64,000 nucleotides of DNA from Subtercola boreus (GCF_003399625.1 NZ_NBXA01000026.1:310001-374000), one strand, 5' to 3'. Positions 1 through 8,258 are shown, counted from the stretch's first letter. The notes: generated by a model from the letters alone, not told the origin. Numbers and translations: made by a program.

Positions 1-282
1 GCGCTGCTGCCCGTCGATCAGCACGAGCTCCTCCGGCGAAGCGGCCGCACCGGAGCCCGGGGCATCCTCGCCCGCGGCTGTCGAGAGGATCGATCCGATG
101 AAGTGCCTGTGGCGATCATCCGAATCGGCCACCGCACGGATGTCGCCGAGCAACTGTTCGCAGCCGCCGATGTCCCACCGGTACTGGCGCTGGTAGACCG
201 GAACGACGATCGACGTCTGGGGGGCGGAGAGCCACTCGACAGTGTTGACCGCCGTGGCTTCGACGTTGGTGGCGCTGGACAT
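1..282 (-). CDS. DUF262 / GmrSD-type protein, N-terminus only (partial)
   Basis: The first 94 residues of a minus-strand gene that runs off the left edge. Visible are the DUF262 hallmarks: QRQYRWD at residues 31-37, a CEQLLGDI helix after it, HFIGSIL, and DGQQR at 90-94, the nucleotide-binding motif of this fold. The family includes GmrSD type IV restriction enzymes, which cut modified DNA, and other ParB-like NTP-dependent proteins. The ATG is preceded by TACGAT (bases 290-295) only 7 bases upstream, so the transcript is probably leaderless, which supports this start. The C-terminal (HNH, DUF1524) half lies outside the window, so restriction activity cannot be judged. Confidence 0.85.
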   Translation of the reverse strand, partial: MSSATNVEATAVNTVEWLSAPQTSIVVPVYQRQYRWDIGGCEQLLGDIRAVADSDDRHRHFIGSILSTAAGEDAPGSGAAASPEELVLIDGQQR

Positions 283-347
283 GGTTCCGATCGTACAGAC
301 ACGTGCAGACACGTTGCGGCGGCCATGGCCCGCACAGGGGCCGGATG

Positions 348-366
348 TTAGGCTGACCTAACCTGG
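348..366 (+). promoter_or_regulatory. DtxR/IdeR-like iron box
   Basis: TTAGGCTGACCTAACCTGG matches the 19-base DtxR/IdeR consensus (TTAGGTTAGCCTAACCTAA) at 14 positions, by my own alignment. It overlaps TAGGCT (349-354), a good actinobacterial -10 hexamer, 59 bases before the next start codon, so an Fe(II)-loaded regulator bound here would block transcription. The site points toward the gene at 413 and lies only 65 bases from the divergent DUF262 start. Confidence 0.6.
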
Positions 367-412
367 ACCTGTTAAAACGTGCTGGTCCAAGACGAAAGGG
401 CAAGATCTCACC

Positions 413-1186
413 ATGGGATACATCACATCTGCCGCTCTGGAAGAAACTGGCTACGTAGTGCTCGACCGCTACAACCAGCAACTCGACCCCACTGAGTGGC
501 TCGACATCGAGTACAACGACTGGAAGTCGTCGGGCGACACCCGCTTCGCTCCCCTCGCCAGCGCCTTCGGGGCGATCGAGTGCAACGGCTTCTGGAACCA
601 CAAGCCGCCGCGCACCGACAAGGACGGCGTCTGGATCGACTCCCAGATCGAGAAGGCACCCAACCTCACGCGTCGCGCGCAGGAGCCGGGTGCGAACGTC
701 GGTCGCTGCCGCGTGATCGAGCTGCAGCCGAACGAGTACGCCGACACCCTCTACAACCTCCACCAGGACGACAACAACCGCCTGAACCCCGATGGCACCG
801 GCTGGGTCGTCCGCGGCTTCTTCAACCTCACGGATGACGCCACCAGCTTCTTCGTGTTGCGGGAGAACCGCACCGACCCGCAGGGTGAGACACGCATCGC
901 GCTGCCCGCCGGTGCGCAGCTGATCGTCGACACCCAGCGTCTCTGGCACGCCGCCACCCACCCCGGCCCCGACCCGCGCTACTGCCTCATCACGTCGTGG
1001 GAGTCGGGCCCCGAGCTCGACGCCTACATCGAGAAGTACAACGGTGTGAACCATGTCGAGAGCGTCGAGGTTCCGCAGGACGTGCTCGACGCAGGCCAGG
1101 CCGAGCAGGCCCGCCGTCTCGCCGCCCGTGCCGCCGCCCTCGCCGCCCGCGGCCAGCGCGAGCAGGCCGTGATGAGCGAGGCCTAA
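413..1186 (+). CDS. putative Fe(II)/2-oxoglutarate-type oxygenase, likely iron-regulated
   Basis: A 257-residue soluble protein of no named family I recognise. It carries the spacing of a non-haem iron facial triad: H117-x-D119, distal H179 in a WHAATH segment, then R189 ten residues later, where 2-oxoglutarate enzymes usually hold the co-substrate. The region between them (RGFFNLT, ALPAGAQLIVDTQRLWH) reads like a double-stranded beta-helix. A helical Ala/Arg-rich tail follows residue 220. GAAAGGG lies about 12 bases before the ATG. An iron box upstream suggests expression under iron limitation, so the product may take part in siderophore, haem or iron-sparing chemistry. Function is inferred from motifs only. 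Confidence 0.6.
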   Translation: MGYITSAALEETGYVVLDRYNQQLDPTEWLDIEYNDWKSSGDTRFAPLASAFGAIECNGFWNHKPPRTDKDGVWIDSQIEKAPNLTRRAQEPGANVGRCRVIELQPNEYADTLYNLHQDDNNRLNPDGTGWVVRGFFNLTDDATSFFVLRENRTDPQGETRIALPAGAQLIVDTQRLWHAATHPGPDPRYCLITSWESGPELDAYIEKYNGVNHVESVEVPQDVLDAGQAEQARRLAARAAALAARGQREQAVMSEA

Positions 1187-1202
1187 GCCTCACTCCCGCT
1201 GC

Positions 1203-1258
1203 CGACTTTCCCGTTTGCGCTCCGGAATGCCCGGATCACCGCGCAAACGGGAAAGTCG
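1203..1258. repeat. perfect 18-bp inverted repeat with nested hairpin
   Basis: Arms CGACTTTCCCGTTTGCGC (1203-1220) and their exact reverse complement (1241-1258) flank a 20-base loop that itself contains TCCGG/CCGGA. It sits between two convergent genes, so it can act as a bidirectional transcription end, but there is no T-run. A palindrome this long and perfect may also be a dispersed intergenic element; similar long palindromes occur at 29465 and 29607. Confidence 0.75.
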
Positions 1259-1282
1259 ACGGGTGTCACGCGCGCGAGCGAG

Positions 1283-2044
1283 CTACTTCACGAAGGCGAT
1301 TCCGACGGCTGCCGCGGTGCGCTTGGCCGCGTGGTGCCGCTGGCCCCGGATCGTCACGATCCCCACGACGGCGACCCACGCCAGGAACGGGAACGTCGCG
1401 AGGGCGGTCACTGCCCCGCCGCCGGCGGAGAACGGATCGGTCGCGCTGGTGCCGTTGAACATCGCCGGCACCGTGACCAGGTTGGAGGCCGCGACCGCGA
1501 ACGCGAACCAGCCTGTCCAGCGGGGTAGGACATCCGAGGCGAACGTCACGTAGCCGGCGGCAGCGACGACCAGCGCCGTCAGCACGCAACCGATCGATCC
1601 GAACATCACGATGTGGCCCTCGGTGAGGGCGCGGATGACCGTTCCGCTGGCCGGCTGCTTCACGGCGTCGAGCGCGGCTCCGGCATCCATCGCATCGCCC
1701 ACCAGAGTGATCGCCACGAACACCAGGCCCGCGCCGTAGCCGAGGTCGGCCACCCACTGCATGTCGTGCCGGGTATGCGTGATCAGCTGGCGGAAGCTCG
1801 CGAGGAACACGATCAGCGCCGCCATCAGGAACGTGTCGAGGAGGATCACGAACAGAGTGGGATTCGCCGCTGCCGTCATGAACTCGGCGAGGGCACCCTC
1901 CTGGGAGAGCTCGGGGCGCGTGCCGACCGTGGTCACCTGCGTCACGAACTCGGCCGCCATCAGGGCCGCGACCGCTATCGCAGAGATGCCTGTCCACCGG
2001 CGCACATCGGGTCTCAGTGTCTCCGCACGAAGTATTCTGACCAT
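1283..2044 (-). CDS. multi-pass membrane protein, unknown function
   Basis: A 253-residue integral membrane protein with about six hydrophobic segments (near residues 15-35, 55-75, 95-115, 140-165, 175-195 and 210-235). It resembles small actinobacterial membrane proteins of the DUF4386 kind in length and layout, but I see no diagnostic motif. The ATG at 2044 follows a purine-rich GAGGGAG/GGGGA stretch. The reading frame stays open upstream to 2407, but that extension is Arg/Gly-rich and covers the next gene, so it was not used. It ends next to the long palindrome at 1203-1258. Confidence 0.65.
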   Translation of the reverse strand: MVRILRAETLRPDVRRWTGISAIAVAALMAAEFVTQVTTVGTRPELSQEGALAEFMTAAANPTLFVILLDTFLMAALIVFLASFRQLITHTRHDMQWVADLGYGAGLVFVAITLVGDAMDAGAALDAVKQPASGTVIRALTEGHIVMFGSIGCVLTALVVAAAGYVTFASDVLPRWTGWFAFAVAASNLVTVPAMFNGTSATDPFSAGGGAVTALATFPFLAWVAVVGIVTIRGQRHHAAKRTAAAVGIAFVK

Positions 2045-2103
2045 TCCCCACACTCCCTCTTCCCGCTGATTCTCACACAGGTTCGGGTGCCGCTTCGGCG
2101 TCG

Positions 2104-2391
2104 TCACGTGCCCGGCGGGAAGCCCCACTGCTGGGCGAACTCGCCGGTGGGCAGTTCGAGCAGGTCCCGGCGCGCCGCGGCGAGCAGTCGTTCGGAATAC
2201 TCCTCGTCCCCGGCTGGCACCAGATGCACGACTCTCGTGTCGTCGACGCTGAAGAAGATGAGGTCGGCGGCTCCGGATGCGCGCCCGACGAACGCGGAGA
2301 CCACAGCCCTCGACCCCCACCCGGTGCGCTTCCAGCCCTCGAGCGAACGCCGGCGGAGCTCCACCCGCCAGATCTCCGCCGCCACCGTCAT
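2104..2391 (-). CDS. small hypothetical protein
   Basis: A 95-residue soluble protein with no family I recognise. The middle reads like a compact alpha/beta domain (LIFFSVDDTRVVHLVPAG, then a helix EEYSERLLAAARRDLLEL), with an aromatic QQWGF near the end. It lies between moeA and the membrane protein on the same strand, 59 bases from the latter. Amino-acid composition is protein-like and differs from the Arg-rich shadows in the other frames, which is the main reason for calling it. No regulatory signal is obvious. Confidence 0.5.
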   Translation of the reverse strand: MTVAAEIWRVELRRRSLEGWKRTGWGSRAVVSAFVGRASGAADLIFFSVDDTRVVHLVPAGDEEYSERLLAAARRDLLELPTGEFAQQWGFPPGT

Positions 2392-2500
2392 GGTTCCAGT
2401 CGAGCATCCTCGGCCGCCCGTCCGGCAGCCCTTGTCATTTACGCTCTGCTGTGGATGGCGGGGATGCGCGGCGACACTTCGGGGCTGCGCGCCAGGCGGA

Positions 2501-3742
2501 TCAGGCGTTCCAGGGGGTCGGGAGGGCGTCGAGGGTCGCGCCCGCGGGGGCGCCCTCTGCAGGGCAGACCAGCAGACCGTCAGCGTCGGCGAGGCCGCGC
2601 ATCATCGCCGAGCCCGTGAAGGCGTTCAGCACGGCCTGACCGTCGACGAGGCGGTACGGGCTCAGCAGAACGGCGCCGGCGCGACCTTCGAGAGCATCGC
2701 GGGTCACAACCGACCGGACCGGCGGCAGTGATTCGCCTGCAGATCCTGCGAGGAGCGGATGCCCGAGAACGACCAGCGCGACCATGGCTGCGAGGGGGTT
2801 GCCGGGCAGACCGAGCAGCAGGCATCCGTCCGGCAGGCGTGCCACCAGCGACGGCCCGCCCGGGCGCATGGCGACCCGGTCGACCAGGAGTTCGGCACCG
2901 AGTTCGCGGAGAGCGTCGTGCAGGTGGTCGACACCGGAGGCCCCGGTGCCGCCCGTGGTCACGATGAGATCGGGGGCTGGCGCACCGCTCTGGGAGTCCC
3001 GAAGGGCACCCAGCAGGTCGGCGAGCGAATCGCGTGATCGCAGCAGCGAGACGACCTCGCCGCCGAAGGATCCGATGAGCGAGGGGAGCGTCACGCCGAA
3101 GCTGTCACGAACGAAACCGGGCCGCGGGATGCCCGACAGCTGCACCTCGTCACCGGTGAGAACGAGCGCCACCCGCGGGCGGGCGCGCACCGGCAGCCCG
3201 TCATGCCCGCACGACGCCGCGACCGCGATGTGGGCCGGGTTCAGTCGGATCCCCCTGTGGAGCACGATGTCTCCCTGCCGCGCCTCCTCCCCGGCCGCGC
3301 GGATGTGATCGCGGCCGACCGCGCCGCTCTCCTCGGTGAGCAGGACGGCGTCGACCGTTCCGCGTTCACTCGGCACCACGCGGTCGGCACCGGCAGGAAC
3401 CAGCCCGCCGGTGACGATGAGCTCGGCCGTGCCGGGCGCGAGCACGGTCGCTGTGAGCGGGGCGGACGACGGATCGGGTTCGGCGGCGGAATCCGTCAGC
3501 GCTCGGCGGCCGGCGGGCACGAGCATCCACGGGCCGTCGCCTGCGACCGCCCAGCCGTCCATCGCCGACGAGGCGTAGTGCGGAACGTCGGCGAGCGCGG
3601 CGATGTCGGTGGCGAGGATGCGAGCGGCGGCAGCGGCGAGCGGAACGACAGCGGCAGGAAGCCGGGCGGGCGCTCGGTGGGCGATGTTCCGGGCAGTCTG
3701 CCAATCGGGGCGGCTGTGCGGGGCGGGCGGCTTCGCGCTCAC
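2501..3742 (-). CDS. moeA: molybdopterin molybdenumtransferase MoeA
   Basis: Inserts molybdate into adenylylated molybdopterin, the last shared step of molybdenum-cofactor synthesis, in the cytosol. The 413-residue length is normal for MoeA. Visible landmarks are SAMDGWAV near 59-66, LTGDEV at 195-200, the MoCF-domain loop TTGGTGASG at 262-270, MRPGGP at 292-297 and GLPGNP at 311-316. It overlaps the upstream DUF6457 gene by 4 bases (ATGA), so the two are translationally coupled. With mobA and fdhD next door it most likely supplies cofactor to the neighbouring formate dehydrogenase. Confidence 0.95.
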   Translation of the reverse strand: MSAKPPAPHSRPDWQTARNIAHRAPARLPAAVVPLAAAAARILATDIAALADVPHYASSAMDGWAVAGDGPWMLVPAGRRALTDSAAEPDPSSAPLTATVLAPGTAELIVTGGLVPAGADRVVPSERGTVDAVLLTEESGAVGRDHIRAAGEEARQGDIVLHRGIRLNPAHIAVAASCGHDGLPVRARPRVALVLTGDEVQLSGIPRPGFVRDSFGVTLPSLIGSFGGEVVSLLRSRDSLADLLGALRDSQSGAPAPDLIVTTGGTGASGVDHLHDALRELGAELLVDRVAMRPGGPSLVARLPDGCLLLGLPGNPLAAMVALVVLGHPLLAGSAGESLPPVRSVVTRDALEGRAGAVLLSPYRLVDGQAVLNAFTGSAMMRGLADADGLLVCPAEGAPAGATLDALPTPWNA

Positions 3743-4122
3743 GACTCGGGCACGGGAGGCGCGGCTGGGGCTGCAGGCGCTGCGGGCTCTGCTGCTGGCT
3801 CAGCCGCACCGTCCGACGCATCCGCCTCGAACGCCTGGCGTTCGGCGAGCAGGATGCGGGTCGCGGCAAGGGCTTCCGCCACAGCCGCGGCGGGATCGGC
3901 GCCCCCTCCCGCCGCACGGCCGGCCGCGAATCCCACGACGAAGGTGGTCAGCGGCGCGGCGGGACGGAGCACCGCATGAGCGGCGTCACCGGCCAATGAG
4001 AGGATGGCCGCGACATCCACGGCCAGGGGTACATCGAGGCCGGCCAGGCGGAGGGCATCCCGGAGATCGGCGGTCCACTCCTCGAGCGTCTCGCGCTGGG
4101 CATCGTCATCGGTGCGGGTCAT
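3739..4122 (-). CDS. DUF6457 family protein
   Basis: A 127-residue acidic protein with the conserved helical core of DUF6457 (LEEWTADLRDALRL, DVAAILSLAGDAAHAV, RPAAPLTTFVVGFAAGRA). The C-terminal 30 residues are a low-complexity Ala/Pro/Glu tail. In Actinobacteria this family is usually found next to molybdenum-cofactor genes, as here: it lies between mobA and moeA and overlaps moeA by 4 bases. Its biochemical role is not known; an accessory role in cofactor maturation is inferred only from this position. Confidence 0.75.
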   Translation of the reverse strand: MTRTDDDAQRETLEEWTADLRDALRLAGLDVPLAVDVAAILSLAGDAAHAVLRPAAPLTTFVVGFAAGRAAGGGADPAAAVAEALAATRILLAERQAFEADASDGAAEPAAEPAAPAAPAAPPVPES

Positions 4123-4195
4123 GGGTGCTCCAGGTGGGTCAGGTGTCAGGTCGTTCGTCGGGTCGCGCCGGATCCACCGCGCACCGGCTCGGTGT

Positions 4196-4858
4196 TCACG
4201 CTAGTCGGATTCCCGCCCGTTCGGCATCGGCCGCAGTGTCGATGTCGTCGGTGGAACCAGGTGGTACGTCGACAGGTTGCGTGCAGAGACCTGCGAACAG
4301 AGAACGGATCGAGAGGTTCTCGAGGTCGCCTGCGGCGCGATGAGAGCCGACCGCCGAGGCCAGAGCGGTGGAGGTGTACAGGGCGGCGAGGGGTTGCATC
4401 CGCCCGTCGGGACTGCGCGCCACGAAGGCATCTGCGGGGGCAGGGGCGGCAAAGGCTGAGGCGGCAGCTGCAGCGGAAGCAGCAGCAGCAGCAGCAGCCA
4501 GCAGCGCGACAACCGCCTCGGTCGCCCACGGCATGTCACAGGCGAGCACCAGCACGAAGTCGGCCGGCGCGGGCGGGGCCCCACCAGCCGTAACCTGTTC
4601 CAGCGCTTCGAGGCCGGCCGCGACCGCCGCTGCAGGGCCCGCGAAGGGCGGGTTCTCGCGCGCGAACAGCACTGCGCGAGCGCCGAGCGCCCCGGCAAGA
4701 GCATCGCGATCACCGACGATGACGCGCCGGCGGGCATCCAGAGCCGCATCCAGCGCCCGCCCGGCCAGGGTCTCGCCATCGAGCAGGAGGAGGGCCTTGG
4801 GCACGCCGCCCAGGCGGGAACTCCGCCCACCGGCCAGCACGATCGCGTCGAAGATCAT
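4196..4858 (-). CDS. mobA: molybdenum cofactor guanylyltransferase (MobA-like)
   Basis: Transfers GMP to Mo-molybdopterin, giving the dinucleotide cofactor used by formate dehydrogenases. The N-terminal nucleotide-binding signature LAGGRSSRLGG with K21 is present, as are VIVGDRD and an ACDMPW metal-binding motif. Between about residues 125 and 150 is a long alanine run encoded by GCA/GCT repeats, absent from usual homologues. The start at 4858 is chosen because TAGGCT lies 7 bases upstream, the leaderless layout common in this window; the frame stays open further but that sequence is the antisense of fdhD. 220 residues, close to family size. It diverges from fdhD. Confidence 0.88.
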   Translation of the reverse strand: MIFDAIVLAGGRSSRLGGVPKALLLLDGETLAGRALDAALDARRRVIVGDRDALAGALGARAVLFARENPPFAGPAAAVAAGLEALEQVTAGGAPPAPADFVLVLACDMPWATEAVVALLAAAAAAASAAAAASAFAAPAPADAFVARSPDGRMQPLAALYTSTALASAVGSHRAAGDLENLSIRSLFAGLCTQPVDVPPGSTDDIDTAADAERAGIRLA

Positions 4859-4948
4859 GGCGTTCAGCCTACGAGGGTGAGCGGATGCACATCCCCAGCC
4901 TGTGCGCGCCGCATTGTGCCGAAGCAGGTTCGGTGATACCTCTGGAGG

Positions 4949-5878
4949 ATGGGCAGAATCACCGTTCGACGCCGTGTGACCCGCGTGACCGTGGGCGAAC
5001 CGGGCCGCTCCCGCGAAGACATTCTCGCTGCCGAGGAACCGCTCGAGATCAGAGTGGGCGGTCGTGCCCTCGCGATCACGATGCGCACTCCCGGCCATGA
5101 CTTCGATCTGGCCGCAGGTTTTCTCGTGTCTGAGGGCGTCATCTGGCGGGGCGACCAGTTCGCGACGGCCAGGTACTGCGCGGGCGCCACCGAAGAGGGA
5201 TTGAACACGTACAACGTGCTCGACGTGGTGCTTGCCGCGGGCGTTGCACCACCGGATCCGAGCCTCGAACGCAACTTCTTCACGACGAGCTCGTGCGGGC
5301 TCTGCGGAAAGGCGAGCATCGACGCCGTGCGCACCCTTTCGAGACACGAGGTGGCCGGCGACCCGCTCGTGGTCTCGTCGGAGCTGCTCGCCTCGTTCCC
5401 CGACGTACTGCGCTCCCACCAGGACGTCTTCGAGAAGACCGGCGGACTGCACGCTGCCGCGCTGTTCGACGGGCGAACGGGCGAGCTGCTGGTGCTCCGT
5501 GAGGATGTGGGGCGGCACAACGCCGTGGACAAGGTGGTCGGCTGGGCCGTCACCGCCGACCGGCTCCCGCTGTCGGGCACCGTGCTGATGGTCTCGGGGC
5601 GAGCCAGCTTCGAGCTGGTGCAGAAGGCATCGATGGCCGGGATCCCGGTGCTGGCCGCCGTATCGGCGCCATCCTCTCTCGCGGCTGAACTGGCGGTCGA
5701 GATGGGGATCACGCTGATCGGATTCCTGCGCGGGTCATCGATGAACGTCTACTCCTGCACAGAGCGTGTCGACGACGGGTTCTCCACAGATTCCGCCGGG
5801 CGTTCCCCTGCGCTGGCACCGACGGCACAGGATGAACGTGCCGAACCCCGACTGCAGCAGAAAGTGACCGCCCGATGA
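4949..5878 (+). CDS. fdhD: formate dehydrogenase sulfurtransferase FdhD
   Basis: Carries sulfur from a cysteine desulfurase to the molybdenum centre of formate dehydrogenase. The catalytic loop CGLCG (C116 and C119) is intact, and so are EEPLEIRV, TPGHDFDLAAGFL, REDVGRHNAVDKV and SGRASFELVQKA. The protein has 309 residues, about 25 more than usual, as a polar C-terminal tail. GGAGG abuts the ATG with no spacer, which is poor for a ribosome site, yet MGRIT is the usual N-terminus in Actinobacteria, so this start was kept. It overlaps the downstream dehydrogenase gene by 4 bases (ATGA), linking enzyme and maturation factor. Confidence 0.95.
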   Translation: MGRITVRRRVTRVTVGEPGRSREDILAAEEPLEIRVGGRALAITMRTPGHDFDLAAGFLVSEGVIWRGDQFATARYCAGATEEGLNTYNVLDVVLAAGVAPPDPSLERNFFTTSSCGLCGKASIDAVRTLSRHEVAGDPLVVSSELLASFPDVLRSHQDVFEKTGGLHAAALFDGRTGELLVLREDVGRHNAVDKVVGWAVTADRLPLSGTVLMVSGRASFELVQKASMAGIPVLAAVSAPSSLAAELAVEMGITLIGFLRGSSMNVYSCTERVDDGFSTDSAGRSPALAPTAQDERAEPRLQQKVTAR

Positions 5879-8181
5879 GCCGTAAGCCTCCCGTCGAAGA
5901 CCCCAACTACGACGACATGACGGTGCACCCGCCCGAGAAGTGGGCGGTGGGTCTTCCCGCGATCTACTCGGCGAGCGAGCCTGCCCTCATCGAGATGGGG
6001 CCGGGGCGGGCGTTCACGCTGCTCACGAAGGTCAACCAGAAAGACGGCTTCGACTGCATGAGCTGTGCGTGGCCCGATCCCGACCACCGCAAGGTGGCCG
6101 AGTTCTGTGAGAACGGGGCGCGGGCCATCACGTGGGAGGCCACGCCCGTCACGGTTCCGACCTCGTTCTGGGCAGAGCACTCGGTGACCGACCTGCTCTC
6201 CAAGAGCGAGTACTGGCTCGGCATGCAGGGGCGCCTCGTCGAACCCGTCTACAAGCCCGCGGGCAGTGACCACTACGAGCCGGTGAGTTGGCAGAAGGCC
6301 TTCAGCCTGATAGCCGACAAGCTGAAGGGGCTGGCCTCCCCCGACGAGGCTGCCTTCTACACGTCGGGTCGGGCTGCGAACGAGACGGCCTTCGTCTACC
6401 AGCTCTTCGTGCGCGCCTTCGGCACGAACAACCTGCCGGACTGCTCGAACATGTGCCACGAGTCCACCGGAACGGCGCTCGGCGAGACGATCGGTGTCGG
6501 CAAGTCGACCATCGCCTACGACGACTTCGAGAACACCGACCTCATCATCATCATGGGCCAGAACCCCGGCACGAACCATCCGCGCATGCTCACGGCTCTC
6601 GAAGACGCGAAGAAGCAGGGCGCGAAGATCGTTGCCGTGAACCCGCTGCCCGAAGCCGGGCTGCTGAGGTACAAGAATCCGCAGACGGCGCGTGGCCTGA
6701 TCGGGCGGGGGACGGCGATCGCCGACCAGTTCGTGCAGATCCGGCTGGGCGGCGACATGGCCCTGCTGCAGGCGCTGTCGAAGCGAGTCCTCGAGGCAGA
6801 GGACCGAAGCCCGGGCACCGTTCTCGACCACGGGTTCCTGCAGACATACACCCAGGGTCTGGATGCCCTGCGGGAGCATCTCGCAGACCTCGACGAAGAC
6901 ACCGTGCTCGAAGCGACCGGGCTGACGAGCGCCGAGATCGACGAGCTCGCCGACCGGTACATCGCTTCCGAGAGAACCATCATCACCTGGGCGATGGGGC
7001 TGACACAGCATCGCAAGTCGGTGGACACCCTCCGGGAGGTCGTGAACCTCCTGCTGCTGCGCGGCAACATCGGGCGCCAGGGGGCCGGAGCGTCGCCCAT
7101 CCGCGGCCACAGCAATGTGCAGGGCGACCGCACGATGGGCATCTGGGAGCAGATGCCCGAGACCTTCCTCGACGCGCTCGACACGGAGTTCGGCATCCGG
7201 TCGCCGCGTGCGCACGGGGTCGACTCGCTGAAGGGCATCGAGGCGATGCAGCGCGGCGAGATCAAGTTCTGGTTCGGCCTCGGCGGAAACCTTGTCGCCG
7301 CTATCTCCGACACCGCCGCGGCAGAAGCGGCGATGCGTGGCACGGAGATGACTGTGCAGGTCTCGACGAAGCTCAACCGCTCGCACGCCGTCATCGGCCG
7401 CGAAGCGCTCATTCTGCCGACGCTCGGTCGCACCGAAGTCGACCTGCAGTCGGCCGGGCCGCAGTTCCTCTCGGTCGAAGACACCGTGTGCGCCGTTCAC
7501 GCCACGCACGGCGCCGTTCCGCCGGTCGCCCCCACGCTCCTGTCCGAGGTGTCCATCGTCACACGATTGGCGCGCGCCGTTCTCGGCGACGACGGTCCCG
7601 TCGACTGGGAAGGGTTCGAGAACGACTACGACACCATCAGGGAGTCCATCTCGCGGGTGGTTCCGGGGTTCGAGAACTTCAACGCCGATGTGCGCCGAAA
7701 GGGCGGTTTCGTTCTGCCGAACGGCCCACGCGACTCGCGCACCTTCAACACCGCCACGGGCAAGGCAATGCTGACGGTGAATCACCTCGAGCCGCTGGAG
7801 CGGCCGGCCGGGCGACTGATCCTCCAGACCATGCGCTCGCATGACCAGTTCAACACGACTATCTACAGCCTGAACGACCGCTACCGCGGCATCAAGAAGG
7901 GCCGGAACGTCGTCTTTGTGAACCCCGACGACATCCGTGAACTCGGGCTGGCCGACGGCGACACGGTCGACATCTTCAGCGAGTGGAAGGATGAACCCGA
8001 CCGGGAACTGCGCGGCTACCGTGTGGTGTCGTACCCCACGGCGAAGGGTTGCGCGGCGGCCTACTTCCCGGAGGCGAACGTGCTCATCCCTCTGGCGAGC
8101 GCCGCCCTCGAGAGCAACACTCCGGTCTCGAAGGCGATCGTGGTGCGGCTCGAGAAGGTGAGCGCGCCGGCCACGGTCTGA
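5875..8181 (+). CDS. FdhF/YdeP-family molybdopterin oxidoreductase (formate dehydrogenase-like)
   Basis: A 768-residue single-subunit molybdopterin enzyme, most likely oxidising formate. C61-x-x-C64 (DCMSCAWPDP) is the short cysteine motif typical of the YdeP branch. NMCHES places Cys194 as candidate molybdenum ligand; no in-frame UGA is needed. RTMGIWEQMP and the C-terminal LILQTMRSHDQFNTTIYSLNDRYRG belong to the dinucleotide-cofactor binding domains. There is no Tat signal, so it is cytosolic. No NuoE/F-like or cytochrome partner is present, so the electron acceptor is unknown. Relatives have been linked to acid resistance (YdeP) as well as formate oxidation. Confidence 0.88.
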   Translation: MSRKPPVEDPNYDDMTVHPPEKWAVGLPAIYSASEPALIEMGPGRAFTLLTKVNQKDGFDCMSCAWPDPDHRKVAEFCENGARAITWEATPVTVPTSFWAEHSVTDLLSKSEYWLGMQGRLVEPVYKPAGSDHYEPVSWQKAFSLIADKLKGLASPDEAAFYTSGRAANETAFVYQLFVRAFGTNNLPDCSNMCHESTGTALGETIGVGKSTIAYDDFENTDLIIIMGQNPGTNHPRMLTALEDAKKQGAKIVAVNPLPEAGLLRYKNPQTARGLIGRGTAIADQFVQIRLGGDMALLQALSKRVLEAEDRSPGTVLDHGFLQTYTQGLDALREHLADLDEDTVLEATGLTSAEIDELADRYIASERTIITWAMGLTQHRKSVDTLREVVNLLLLRGNIGRQGAGASPIRGHSNVQGDRTMGIWEQMPETFLDALDTEFGIRSPRAHGVDSLKGIEAMQRGEIKFWFGLGGNLVAAISDTAAAEAAMRGTEMTVQVSTKLNRSHAVIGREALILPTLGRTEVDLQSAGPQFLSVEDTVCAVHATHGAVPPVAPTLLSEVSIVTRLARAVLGDDGPVDWEGFENDYDTIRESISRVVPGFENFNADVRRKGGFVLPNGPRDSRTFNTATGKAMLTVNHLEPLERPAGRLILQTMRSHDQFNTTIYSLNDRYRGIKKGRNVVFVNPDDIRELGLADGDTVDIFSEWKDEPDRELRGYRVVSYPTAKGCAAAYFPEANVLIPLASAALESNTPVSKAIVVRLEKVSAPATV

Positions 8182-8258
8182 CGGGGCGCTACGCCCCGCC
8201 CACGGCCTGACGGGGTGCCCCGCCCCGCCCACGGCCTGACGGGGGGCGCTACGCGCCG
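8172..8258. repeat. 29-bp direct repeat, three copies, at a convergent gene junction
   Basis: Three imperfect copies of a 29-base unit starting CACGGYCTGACGGGG begin at 8172, 8201 and 8230. Copy 1 contains the stop codon of the dehydrogenase and a GGGGCG-CTA-CGCCCC hairpin (8183-8197); copy 3 contains the stop codon of the convergent DUF1992 gene. The array may act as a GC-rich transcription barrier, or may simply be a slippage product. There is no T-run. Confidence 0.7.
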
